Assembly (NCBI GenBank): GCA_958430865.1
Contig: CAUDNR010000237.1
Location: forward strand, 1 to 34,038
DNA: 34,038 bases
Reading direction: 5' to 3'
From: Entrophospora sp. SA101
Taxonomy: Eukaryota; Glomeromycota; Glomeromycetes; Entrophosporales; Entrophosporaceae
In this document: one piece after another, positions 21,177 to 33,064 of the stretch
How positions within the stretch are numbered: position 1 is the first letter of the stretch
How the letters are laid out: each line of letters starts with the position of its first letter
Translations under genes and position numbers: made by a program
Notes under the pieces: model-generated
Database searches by the model: none
Told to the model about the DNA's origin: nothing
What the model saw: only the letters and a program-made list of their open reading frames with translations

Positions 21177-21840
21177 AGCATTTCAGCTAAATTTTGACCA
21201 ACTTGATGCCCTAACATTTCTAATTTATAAAATACGGCTTCCTTTGGGGCGTGAGATGCCCAGGACCTCGGACAATTATATTTGAACTGGTATGCAACAG
21301 AACATATAAAAAGTTGTAAATTCTACCCCAAAAATTAATGTAATTTATACTCGTTTTTATCATACCAGTGCATAAATTTATGTGGTGTCCTACATTATAT
21401 GATTTTACAAACATAGTTGATCACATATGGGGCATACTGTAACAAAACCAGACAAAGTGAACATTGGTATAAATTCTTGACCTATGGTTGGCTCGGTCTA
21501 AAGACCTCCTGTCGCTGCGCCACGCACTCAAATTTCGATTTCGTGATTTGTTCAAAAATGCAATAAAATTTAAAAAAGGAATTCACGTGATTTTGATTAA
21601 AAAATTATTTTTCTTAGTGCCAAATTTAGTAATGATGATCAAAAACTAGTATAAATTTAGCAATGATCCTGGAGCTCAAATTTCTCATGAGCATAGTAAA
21701 GTACATGTTTTAAAAAAGAATAGAACTCTACAATAAAGAATTTTTTTGAGAAAATCTCTTTATTACATTAAAACTAAATACATATTCTATCAACTAATAG
21801 AGCTATTTTTTTAAAAGATAGGACATTAGACCGAGCCAAC
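21177..21840. mobile_element. V-M composite unit, copy 3
   Basis: Begins abruptly with AGCATTTCAGCTAAATTTTG inside the Trs33 exon block (equivalent of 16422). It then runs through the sequence upstream of that exon and a complete M element (21487-21840), ending in GACCGAGCCAAC. The M part has a deletion near its right end compared with 17559-17960. The left base before the unit is C here, T in the tandem units and A at 22405, so the left boundary is exact. It is inserted just upstream of the helix-hairpin-helix pseudogene. Confidence 0.8.
21487..21840. mobile_element. M-family element inside V-M copy 3
   Basis: A 354-bp element with both terminal repeats. About 50 bases next to the right end, present at 17559-17960, are missing. 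Confidence 0.8.
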
Positions 21841-22405
21841 TATAGTATTTAGATTTAACAAATTTGGTTTAACAGGGTGGATTTACTGTTAACAGGGTTG
21901 ACTACACAGTTGTGTATTTTATTATTATTATGTTAACTAAAATAAAAAAATCTATTTTACTGTTTTTAGAAATTAACAATAATTATATCTAAATTTATTT
22001 GTTTATCTGTTATAGTATGATCAAATAAATTTTGGATTTCCCAATTAGACATTTAAGATCATCATTAATGATATTCTAATTTTTTCCCTATTTAAAAATA
22101 TGTACATAACATACCAATAATTAATTCAATTAAAACTATTTATTAGATTTGGTGGTGGTTGCTACATAGTGAGGGAGGGTATCAAGCAAGAATGTAAGAC
22201 ATTTGATTATAAAATTTTTTACAATGTTTACTATCATCTACTATTACTATAGATCAGTGGTGACTATACATGCAGCCCAAAGTATTTTGACACTGTCATA
22301 AAGGGGTTACACATGTAGTAAAGGAGTATTACACTTATGTTTTTAATAGTGAATGCCATAATTAATTTCTACTTTCTACCATCAAAATTGGAATAATTTT
22401 GGCCA
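21841..22405. other. Spacer between V-M copies 3 and 4
   Basis: No gene, terminal repeat or match to other parts of the window noticed. AT-rich with stops in all frames. Confidence 0.5.
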
Positions 22406-23114
22406 AGCATTTCAGCTAAATTTTGACCAACTTGATGCCCTAACATTTCTAATTTATAAAATACGGCTTCCTTTGGGGCGTGAGATGCCCAGGACCTCGG
22501 ACAATTATATTTGAACTGGTATGCAACAGAACATATAAAAAGTTGTAAATTCTACCCCAAAAATTAATGTAATTTATACTCGTTTTTATCATACCAGTGC
22601 ATAAATTTATGTGGTGTCCTACATTATATGATTTTACAAACATAGTTGATCACATATGGGGCATACTGTAACAAAACCAGACAAAGTGAACATTGGTATA
22701 AATTCTTGACCTATGGTTGGCTCGGTCTAAAGACCTCCTGTCGCTGCGCCACGCACTCAAATTTCGATTTCGTGATTTGTTCAAAAATGCAATAAAATTT
22801 AAAAAAGGAATTCACGTGATTTTGATTAAAAAATTATTTTTCTTAGTGCCAAATTTAGTAATGATGATCAAAAACTAGTATAAATTTAGCAATGATCCTG
22901 GAGCTCAAATTTCTCATGAGCATAGTAAAGTACATGTTTTAAAAAAGAATAGAACTCTACAATAAAGAATTTTTTTGAGAAAATCTCTTTATTACATTAA
23001 AACTAAATACATATTCTATCAACTAATAGAGCTATTTTTTTAAAAGATAGGACAGAAAATGACTTCTATACTTTTAAAATTTGCCCAAAATTTAGGTCTT
23101 TAGACCGAACCAAC
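22406..23114. mobile_element. V-M composite unit, copy 4
   Basis: Same left end, AGCATTTCAGC, as copy 3, preceded by a different base. The unit contains the Trs33 exon fragment (22406-22470), its upstream sequence and an M element (22716-23114). The last 81 bases (23034-23114) are identical to the M element edge in B1 rather than to the Trs33-associated M copies, so the element is a hybrid. Block B2 begins in it. Confidence 0.8.
22716..23114. mobile_element. Hybrid M-family element at the B2 edge
   Basis: A 399-bp element. The left part follows the T2-type sequence. The right part carries B1-type bases (GATAGGACAG, TTTAGGTCTTTAGACCGAACCAAC) where T2 has GTTAGGACAG and TTTAGGAGGTCTTTAGACTGAGCCAAC. 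Confidence 0.8.
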
Positions 23115-25431
23115 TATATCAATTAATCACTATTTTTTGACACGTTTTTTCTCAATCAATAAAGAACAACATCGTCCAGTAATTTAAATTCGCTATGCAA
23201 ATTCTTTGTAACGCGCGAATTTAATTATAATTCGTTAAAACGAGGTCTTGCTATATTTTGAAAAAGTAAAAAAAGAGAAAGTTGAAAATAAACGCTTGAT
23301 ATTTTTGGCCACCTCTATAGCTCAGCTCCATCCATTAATCTTTTAATCCTAGTCTCCTTTCAATTTAGGACAAGAGTTTCATCACCAAATGGTAGTAGAA
23401 ATGCTTTGGTCTCTGGGCTCCCTTCTCGATTGCGTACAATTACAAATTGTAAATAAATATAAGATATTAAGTCAGGTTCCACGCATATACAAGCCCCTTC
23501 TTTGTTGTCCCCATGGTGACCATTTGGAACAAAATATCTGAATATAGAAGAAGCTTTAATAGACTCCTCAAAAAATGAAGAAACCAATGCAATTTCAATA
23601 AATCAATAGCTCCCTGAATTTTTTATTGTCGAGTTTAATAAAAATGTCTCAAAATAATTTAATTCTTGGAGTCAATTGTTTATTAATCTGACGAATCAAA
23701 ATGGGGTGTCAAAAAATTAAATATAATTAGCAACAAAATTAAAAATTTTATTTATCTTGGAAATAGACATTCTAAACTATGCATATTCTTTTTTGAAAGC
23801 TATGAATAGGATTTAATTTGGCCACTTTCTCTGCCATTGTATTTATCTGTTTCACTGAAAAAACGCTCACTTGGCATGGATACTCAAATATTTACTTGCT
23901 AACCTAGCCAATATTGGGAAAAAAATTTGATGGTCCTTCCACCACAAAATCCCAATCGAACCCTCCTATTAAGATATATTCTTGATACTAAAGAGTAATA
24001 ATAATAGTTAATAATAAATTTCCTTCAATAGCCGTTGGGATATTCGATTCAGGACAGCATTTGTTTTGTAAAAAAAAAGTTATAAAACCTACAGTATATT
24101 AATTTGGTTTAACTCACGTGATTGTAACAATTTAAATTGTATGTATATTTTATTTATATATTATATTTATAATGAATTCTGTATGTGTGTGTATGCGAGT
24201 GAATGCAGATATATATGTGTGTGTGAATTATATAACTTTTTAATCTTTCTTTCTCTCTTTCTATTTTTACTAAAGTCTCAATAAAATTATAAAAATTATA
24301 AACCAATTAATTTATTAATTATTAAATCTATAACAAAATCCAATTGTTAGATGTTAAAATTAAAAATTAAAAAATTTTTTTAAAATAAAATAAAATAATC
24401 ACAATTATCATTCATCTTCAGAATCAGTAATATCATCATTTAATTGAGTTAAACCTAAACTTTCTTCATCGAATGCATTCAGTAATGTTGCATCCCTTGT
24501 TCTCATCAAAGAATCATGATGATGATGATCACCAATTGATGATAACATTATACTGCTATTTCCACTCGTATCACCACCACTACCCAATAATGTATTATTT
24601 TCTTTCAACGATGACGCCAATCCAATTCCTTCATTCTTTGCAATATTTAATAGATAGACACCGGCAAATATCGTTAGGAAACCACAGAATAATGTTATTA
24701 AATTCGCTGTATTGCCAGTATTAAAACCTTGGAATAATAATACAGACGCTATTATCGTTGATGTTGTAAAAAATACATAATATATTGGATTTACACTAGG
24801 AAAATGTGCATGAAGGAAGGAAATAAAAAATTTGCGAGTGAGAATGAGTAATATATTAATAATAATATATATATTAATATCACATAAACATTACACATAT
24901 AAACGCTTACATGTTTGTAGAGAATATGTCTAACGCTTTGTTGAAATAATTCATTTGTACTAATATACATACAACAGATATAATTATAAATACATAAGTG
25001 GATGTATGACTTAATTGATTATTTCCTGCAAATGTCAATTTCAATGCTATTCCAAATCCTTTACATGACATCACTGATATTGATCCAACCAGCGAACAAA
25101 TTGATAGAAATACCACAGGGTTCTTTTTGCCATATTTTGGAACCAATTTATATATTGCGACAAATGTATACATGAATACTATCACACAATATGCCATAAA
25201 TACTATTGATGTATATATATATGTGTTTGTGTGTGTGTTAGATGTGTTATATATGATGATATATATATATATATGTTTATTACTGACCAGGTTTCAGAGC
25301 AAAACTTAATATTTCATCAACAGTGTTAATTTCTTTATCAGCTGGAGCATGAAGAACAATTATAATTGATCCAATTAAACACAATCCACATCCAACTGAA
25401 CCAATTTTTCCAAGTCTTTCCTTTAAAATTA
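23034..25431 (-). repeat. Block B, copy 2 (B2)
   Basis: Inverted partner of 5619-8016, coordinates summing to 31050. It contains the 3' half of the complete NIPA gene, its 3' flank, the hAT remnant (23800-23960) and the unknown open frame (23360-23587). Because the NIPA gene is complete here, this is the likely source copy at the NIPA end. Confidence 0.95.
23800..23960 (-). pseudogene. hAT transposase dimerisation-domain remnant (B2)
   Basis: Inverted identical copy of 7090-7250, with the same WWKDHQ, FPILARLASKYLSIHA and SERFFSE motifs and the same frame break. Confidence 0.75.
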
Positions 25432-26041
25432 TAGACGCTAATATGGCTCTTTATAAATATATATAGAGGTTAAGAGACTTAGAGATTAATAATAAACAAT
25501 TAATTAATTAATTAATTAATTAACTAATATGTATTTGTAATATATTATAAATCTAATATATATATTTATATATTTATATATTTACCCAATCAATACACTT
25601 AAAGCTCCAAGTGGTGTTACAAGAATAGCAGGTGCAAAAGAATATGCTGCAAAATTTAACAATTCTCCAAGAACCACTGAAATATTATAAATTTGAAAAA
25701 ACAAAATTTTTTTTATTTTTAATATTCTAAGATTTTCTAATCATATATTTTCACAATTTAAATAAAATATTTTATAATACTTGTTATCATTCCAAACCAC
25801 CAAATTGGATTCTTTAAATAACTATGATCTTCACTCGCAGAACCTAAGAAAAAAAATAATTGATGATATATGTTAATATAATAATTATAATTATAATATA
25901 ATTCCAAGATTACTATTAATAATCACCATGTCTATTTGATGTATCAATTAATCCTTTTTTCGTTATTATAAATGAAGTTCCAATCAATACACTTGAAGCA
26001 ATTGCCAATGTTAATCCAATATATTTATCTGCCACTGACAT
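24408..26041 (-). CDS. NIPA-type magnesium/cation transporter, complete
   Basis: Exons on the minus strand: 25927-26041, 25781-25843, 25586-25676, 25288-25448, 24911-25202 and 24408-24795. All introns are GT-AG and phases agree, giving 369 residues. The start [20 protein letters not shown] is the first membrane segment. Family hallmarks follow: [42 protein letters not shown] (residues 68-85), [13 protein letters not shown] and [17 protein letters not shown], then [20 protein letters not shown] in exon 6. About nine hydrophobic segments are visible. The hydrophilic C-terminal tail holds HHHH at residues 331-334 and an acidic end. NIPA proteins are membrane Mg2+ transporters or their relatives. 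The actual substrate here is inferred. Most of exon 4 and exons 5-6 are duplicated at 5619-6642. Confidence 0.92.
25498..25523. repeat. (AATT/TAAT)n microsatellite in NIPA intron 3
   Basis: A run of about six AATT-type tetranucleotides within the intron between exons 3 and 4, absent from the truncated copy because that region was not duplicated in this window. Confidence 0.7.
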
Positions 26042-26470
26042 TATTTTTATTTATCCTATTAATTAATCAATTTATAGAATTTGGAATTTTTCTTCTGTCA
26101 CCAGGACGAGATCCCTTCGTTAAATTATTATTTTTATAGATATTAATAAAGAATGAAAAAAATTCAGAAGAAAGTATTTTGAAAGTATAATATTTTTTGT
26201 TTATATAAGGGAAAGAGAGAAAGATCCTTGTTTTTAGTAATATTAGTTGATGTATTATTTACAAGGATTTAATTTGAAAAAAAGGTGTTTAATATATGTA
26301 TATATATTACTTTATAATAAATGATAAAAGTATGTGTATATAAACACGTTATAATTAATTAATAATAACGAAATTTTTTCATTTAAAGTTGAATTTAAAG
26401 AGCGAGTAAGTTTGGAGAAATTGAAAAAAAGTACTTTAGAAGGATCAACTCTTCCCAAATAAATTTTAAA
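26042..26470. promoter_or_regulatory. NIPA upstream region, up to block A2
   Basis: 429 bp of AT-rich sequence between the NIPA start codon and the first base matched in A1. It must hold the NIPA promoter. Whether the same sequence also precedes A1 cannot be seen, because A1 starts at the window edge. Confidence 0.5.
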
Positions 26471-29400
26471 AAAATTTTTTTTTCAAAAAATTAAAAATTA
26501 ATAATAATTTTAATTCGTATCATATAAATATATATATATTTTGTATACTAAAACCCAACTTTGCCAACTAAAGTTAATAAAGTTGGTGTGAATGATTTTC
26601 AGTATCCACAAAAATATATGCATAGATCATTTCTGTATCACCTAAATGAGTGAGATAGAACTTTAAATATTTATTATTCCCTACCTACTTTTTACCTTCG
26701 TTAAAAATAACAAAAGAAATAGGCGACTATATTCCTTAGAATTTTGATATTAATAATAATCCGAATGTGCAAGGGCTTCATAGTTTGCTATGGTAAATTC
26801 ACTCAACTACTATAAAATAATTTAATATAGGAACAAACCGGACATAACGAAATTGTTTAACATTAATTGCCTCATGTTTTCACCATCATCATTATCATTA
26901 TTACGTTACTCGAAATGGAATGACCGCTTTTTAATTATAGTTGTAATAATATAGTATCAATGGTTAGCAAAAAGTGGATCATCCTCAATCAAAAAGTATG
27001 TAAATTTCTGCTAACCTCGTTTCAATTTAGGCTTGCATTTTTGAATTCATTTAGTGAGATTCCTGTTTGAGATTTCTATTTATGGCATGTTTTCAGTAGA
27101 TCTTGTCATTAATAATAATAATATGAACGTATATAAAAATTGGAAAATAGTTTCATAAAGGTCAAACTTCGTTTCAACAAATCTACAGAGACAGAACACA
27201 TAAGAAAATTCGTCATACAAAATCATTAATCGTGTTATATGAAGCAAACACTTTAAATATTCGTTGTAATGTTGAAACAAGATTCGTTGAAACGAGGTTC
27301 GACTGATATTGCTTTTTAAACCATTGATCACATTTTCTTTGCCTGCTAATTACTTACTTGATTTGCTTACTATCTCACTACTATTAGGGTGGGAGCCTTA
27401 ACAAATAATTTATTTATTCTGTTTAATACTTGCTCTTTGATAATAATTCCTAAATCAAGTTGACATTTTCCCACACTTTGTTCAATAACACACCTTCTCA
27501 TTGGTCTGAATGGTCTGCTTTTCGGTGGCACAAGTCTCTTTTTGCTAGTTAATTAATTGGTAATTATAGTATTTGTGGTATTTGGCTTCTTGCTCTACTT
27601 GATTTGATTTAGTAAACTGGAGCATTATTCACTGCATCCAAGTCACTATTTATTAGGTCCATGACTTGACTTATTCAGTGTAATTGGTTTATTTTAGCTA
27701 AGTAAATTAGTCAGTAGTGTTTATAGACTTACTAAACAAGATTTTAAAGGTACAAGAGGATCTTATTTAATTCATATTTATTTGACTTATTAAATTGTTC
27801 TTTTGCTGTATCTCATTGTTTTATTATCTATGTCTAGTTGTGCTTTTTTCTTTTCATCATCTTTCTATTATTAATTCAAAAGTGACTTCATTCATTTATC
27901 CACTTGTTTCAATTTCAGCTCTCAACATACTTTTTTTTTAGCACCTTCTCTATAAATGTAAATATTAGAGACAATGCTATAATTTTACTTTTCATGTCCA
28001 GATCTTTTGATAAACAAATTCTTTATCCTTTACATTCTTAAATGGGTATAAAAATATAAATATGAACCTGATTTACATAAGATTTGCCATGGAATCCCAA
28101 GAATTATAGCACTATTTAAAAAATTCTCTACATTGTAATATATTAAAAAAGTATATGTGGGTTATAATATAATCAATCTCATACAAAATGTTGATTAAGG
28201 AGGAGATAGAATTTAATTTTGTTGGTGGAATAAAAATATGATTTAAAAAGAGCTCTTTTAAATCAATGTTTAATAATATTGGATGAATTTTAAAATCTTT
28301 CCGGCTACATGAACTAATTAGATTTTAACTTTTCAACCAGATTTTTTCCGGTTCAACAATTTTCAACCGGGTTTATATGCGTTTGTTTGTTTTTCAACAA
28401 ATAAGGTAAATAGTGACATAAATAAATACATAAAAAAAATTACAATAATTTGTCAAACCATGTGAAGAGGATTCTTCAATGCAAGCTATATATAATTTTG
28501 AAACAATTCAATTGGGCAAATTGTTACGAGTTTCATAGTAATTAATTAATATATAAACAAACCAAGCTATACTAAATATAGTAATAATAATAATATTATT
28601 ATTATTATATATATTATAAAATCCGGTTTGAATCCCGGTTTCTATAAATAATAATTTTAGCCAGATCAAAACAAACCGGAAAAACCGGTCAATTACAATT
28701 AATTTTTAATTTTGATATGTTATATATACAATGAAAATTACAGTTTTAAGGAATTATATAGTAAAAAAATAAAAAAAAGATATTGGTTTTCTTAATTTGA
28801 ACAAATTCATTCACGTATCAAATTTGTGATTTTGACAGTCTTTCTGATGATTTTAATATTAATAATTCCCAATAATGAATTCATGAATTCTTTATTTCTA
28901 CTATGACTATTCTATATTGAAATTTTTAGGTATTTATTTGGAAGAATTATAGCATCACCTGATTTTAGCAATTCAAGATCCATGTGGAGGGTGTGTTTAT
29001 TATAGGGTGACTTCTACAGCCGAGGGTGTGCGTACTGACTGGTATTTTTTTCTGTTTAGGTAAAAAATGTTAGCGAGTATATTAATACTGTATGTTTCCT
29101 TTTTTCGGATTTAAATTTAATTCACTATTATAGTGTTGCGGCCATCATCACTCTTTTTAAAGTACTTTCGAATCATAGTGTTGATGGTCACATTCAATAG
29201 AGTTTTTCCGGTCATATGTGTAACTTCACTACCGAACAGGACAAATGAGGTTATTTCGGGCACTCCCTAACAACAATGATATCAATAATGAATATGAGGA
29301 TGATTCGTTGCCATCATTTCAAAAGATTTGTTTCAATTAAAGGCTAATATTCTTGAGGTATGCATGATAAATATAACATTAACAATGATGTAAATTTTTT

Positions 29401-29949
29401 TTTTGAACGTTAGTCATCTTTGAATGTTAATAATTTATAGAAATAAAATTATTAACAATTAGAGCTTTTCTCTTCTTCATTTTCATAAAAAGGCCAATGG
29501 ATGATGAAGACAGCAAACAGCATTAACGACAATGATAATAATGATATCAATGATGATGTTGATGATAACGACAAAAGCAATGACAACAAAAATCAAAGTA
29601 ACGAAGAAGATTTTTGTCATATTGATATAATTAATAGTAGGTATTCTTATTATGCTAGTTTGCTAGAAGAATATTAGTAAGAAAATTTAATTAGGTAATT
29701 TATTTTAAAATGTATATATTTTTAACAAAATGTATCTCATGATCATTTATTTTGACTCCAAGGTATGGTTATTCTCATAAAAGTTCTCGGGGCTAGACCA
29801 ATTTTTAATATTCTTACATTGTTGTAGTTTATATGCGCACGTTTCAGTCGAAAAAACACATTACTTTTCGAATGTCTTCCCACATCCACACTTAATATTA
29901 ATCATTCTTCTACTGAATGAAATTTTATCCAAGGTCAACTCTAAATAAC

Positions 29950-30710
29950 ACTCCAAGTCCAGTTCGCAAGGAAACTGATATGTGACTTGCCAAGTCACCC
30001 ACTACTTGATAGTTCATCGAATTGTAATGTTGCTATCCTACACGATAAAAAAATTGATATTAGATCAACCATTACTGGTCAGCTTTTAAATATGGTGTTT
30101 GCCACAGGAACTTGATTGGGCATTATTATTATAGTTCCCAGGTACGTTATGCAAGCGTTGTGTTGAGGTTTCTTTTTTCATGTTGCTAATATCACACCGT
30201 TTTTAACGTTTTTAATTATTGAAGGGGGCCTATAGATTACCTAATGGTGATACTTTAGGCCCTGCTGCTTCTGTTGTCCTTAATGTAGGTTTGTAAATTA
30301 TAAATATAAAGACAATTTGCACTTTTTGCATCATTTATTTAATTTCTACTTTATATTACTGCACTATCAAAATGATATATGACGTAGATATTTGCAAGTT
30401 GCACTAAACTAAACTTTTCCGTGGAATTACGTTTAGTAAGTAATTTACCTCAGGGATGTCCGTAGGAAAATGATGCGATGGAAGTAAACTAATGATGATC
30501 ATTTATTTGTTGTTTTATGTTTATCTAGGAAGGAGCGTCAATCGATCCTTTTGCACATACAGTGAAGACAATGTTGATAATAACATCGTTTGGCAAAAAT
30601 TTTATAACTTTGTCCAGATTAATTCAGTATTGAATTTACAAGACATCCTTTATACATTTTTGTTGAACCTGGTTACATTTATCATGGTGATTATTAGCAT
30701 TTAATATTTA
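29950..30710 (+). pseudogene. Possible Uma2-like nuclease remnant in A2
   Basis: Identical to the stretch at 3480-4240, with the YRLPNGDTLGPAASV piece at about 30225-30285. It has the same stops and frame changes and the same Ala in place of the usual catalytic Asp. Confidence 0.35.
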
Positions 30711-30823
30711 ATGGCGAAATGCCTAGCGTACTGAAAAATGATTGAATAATATCTTCTGTTCTTTATCTAATAGACACACAAAAATGAAACAACCTTTTTA
30801 TTAACGTAAAAATTTTTTTATGA

Positions 30824-30955
30824 TACCGTAAAGTCAGGAAAGATAGCACCTCCCGAAAGATAGCACCCCCTACTTTAAAACAATTGAGCGTCAATATAAA
30901 AAAAATGTTACACATATGTAAAAAAGGGAATGCTATCTTTCCAGACTTTATGGTA
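30824..30955. mobile_element. N-family MITE, copy 2
   Basis: Copy of 4354-4485 carried within A2, with the same ATGA flanks at 30820-30823 and 30956-30959. It moved with block A, not by its own insertion. Confidence 0.75.
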
Positions 30956-31089
30956 ATGATTCATATGAATTAAAATTAAATCGGATGTGGTAAGATGCAG
31001 TTTTGTAAATCTATTAATAAAGTTATGCATACCAGGCCTTTTGATTTTTATTTGTAATTATAACAATAACAATTTAACTTATTATTAAG

Positions 31090-31305
31090 ATATTTCGGGG
31101 ATAGGTTTTCTTTCTCAAATAAAATGATACCATTATTGATCCAATTGGCTGACTTCAACTTTGATTTCTATATCTTAAAATCTGAATCATTCAAATTTGT
31201 TAAATCATTTACTAGCTGACTAATTTGTTTTAATGTTAAAGCATCTTGGTTGGAATCCACAAGGGCATCGAGTAAGGGTTTATATTTTCCAAGGATGAAA
31301 ACTGG
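31090..31305 (-). pseudogene. BTB-protein remnant in A2
   Basis: Identical to 4620-4835. It lies about 650 bp downstream, on the same strand, of the BTB-BACK/TLDc fusion, so this locus once held at least two tandem family members. Confidence 0.65.
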
Positions 31306-31953
31306 AACTGGTTTGAGCCGGGATTTCTTATTTGAATATTCGACGGTTCGATTTGAACCAATTATCAGTTATGTAATTCAAATCATCGAACCATTTCAAT
31401 AATTCGAGCTAAACTGTGTTCCAAAACATGACAAACTCTCAAAATTATGTATGCAAAGTTTTACTTCTCATAATACTTTGACTGACAAAATATTTCTCAC
31501 TTAAAAAAACAAAAAAACAAAAAAACAAAAAAAAACAATTATTCAATAATCTTATCTGAAATCTCAACATGTGATAATACGCGCGTATTGAATAAAATTG
31601 AAATTTTTTAATAAATTTTTGTATACTTTTGAAAGTTTGAAGTTCAAAATATCAGTTTTAACCGAAGGTCAATGTTTTTATGATTTCGCCATAATATACC
31701 CAACTACAATAGATTTAGAATTCTTGGTGACAATGTCTCATATTTTTAATGACTCGTTTGATTAGAATATTTAAACGTTTGACGGTTTGAACCAAAGTTG
31801 CTGGTTCGAACCTGAACGTTCGATTCGACCGGAAAGCTCAAATTATCAGACATTTGTTTGAAGGAAGAATTAAAAAAAAATCTAAGAATATTATATAGAA
31901 AATTGTATTATCAAATCAGTTAATTTTTTTGAAGTTATAAACGGAAATATTAA

Positions 31954-33060
31954 TTAATTTTTCTTTGCTAATCTATACACTTCGCATTCTTCCAACAAAT
32001 TAAAACCATCTCTAAGAAAGTTATTGTTATTTTCATAAGCCTTATTAGGATAATAGCTGTACCACCAAGATAATATTGGAGAAGTTCTCTATAAAATTCT
32101 TTGTTAAAAATTTTTTGATATGGAGCAATCTTGTTGTAAAAATTACTTAAGAAATATTGTTGAATCTAATTAATGGAATAATATCTTACAATATATTTTT
32201 CAACATGATAAAATCATCATCATTCCATTCTGAAATTTTTTTTTCTAATACTTCATTTTGTCCCACTCACCATTGAATGGCATAATCCCAAACCTCAAGT
32301 TCATCTAATTTTAAATCATCTTTTTCCAATAAGACATAAACGTTGTCTTTTCAATTGTTGAAATACTACTAGATTTTAAAAATGCTTCTGGATTACAAAT
32401 TAATTTATCACAATATTCTTGAAGCATACTAAATGACTGTTGATGTTGTAATGAAAATCCATAGACATAAATTAAATTTTGTAAAATCCATTCTTTTTTT
32501 TTATCAATTAAATATCTTTGTAAATCATCAATTAACTCATCAAAATTTAATTCATCATATGCTTCAAGAAGTTCTAAAATTTCATTTGCATCCAGATTAT
32601 CAATATCAATAGTTCCATTGTACATATAACTATTAAAAAAATAAACAATAAAATAAAAATATTAATTTTAGAAAATTATTGAATAGTTCAATTATTTAAC
32701 TATTTTAAAATAATCTTACATTAAAAGTACTTTGAATATTTTAGGGGAAATATTTTTTTTTCAAATAAAATAATATCACCATCTTCAGATCTTTTACACC
32801 AATTACTTGATAGAGCTGCTTTAAAATATGATGATCTTGCTTTTAAATATTGGAATGAACTTTAAAATTTTCCTGGTCTTCTGCTCCAACTTTGATTTCC
32901 ATATCATAAAAATCTGATTCTTTTAATAAATTTGTTAAATCATTTACTAGCTTATTGATATATTTTAATGGTAAAGCAACTTTGTTAGCACTTATAAGGT
33001 TGTTAATTAAAGGCTTAATATTTTCCAAGGATGAAAAGCTATAACTTTTTAAAAATTTTG
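31954..33060 (-). pseudogene. BTB-BACK protein pseudogene fused to a TLDc tail
   Basis: From 33060 the minus strand reads FSSLENI, VNDLTNLLKESDFYDMEIKV and FKVHSNI, the start of a BTB fold. A one-base loss near 32846 shifts the frame, after which LKARSSYFKAALSSNW and DIILFEKKNISPKIF complete it. A GTAAGA...AATAG intron (32630-32719) leads to YNGTIDIDNLDANEILELL and the BACK domain. A second shift near 32345 is followed by LLEKDDLKLDELEVWDYAIQ, stops at 32267-32269 and 32186-32188, a third shift near 32150, then YQKIFNKEFYRELLQYYLGG. At 32057 it joins the TLDc tail of block A, deleting nearly all of that domain and putting the tail out of frame. BTB-BACK proteins are usually cullin-3 ubiquitin-ligase adaptors. 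This copy is dead. Confidence 0.8.
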
Positions 33061-33064
33061 TAAA

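Larger units (their letters stand above)
26471..32057. repeat. Block A, copy 2 (A2)
   Basis: Direct copy of 1-5587. It stops at 32057, where the TLDc tail is fused to BACK-domain sequence instead of continuing for the 31 bases seen in A1. Internal content is as in A1: Uma2-like remnant, N element, BTB remnant, microsatellite and TLDc tail (31954-32057). Confidence 0.95.

Noticed and set aside
21177..21840. Helitron interpretation of the V-M unit
   Set aside because: No TC start, no CTRR end with a hairpin, and no A/T insertion site could be shown in either orientation.
24473..24724. 83-codon plus-strand frame (copy at 6326-6577 on minus)
   Set aside because: Antisense to the last NIPA exon. 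The His/Asp pattern comes from the (CAT)n run.
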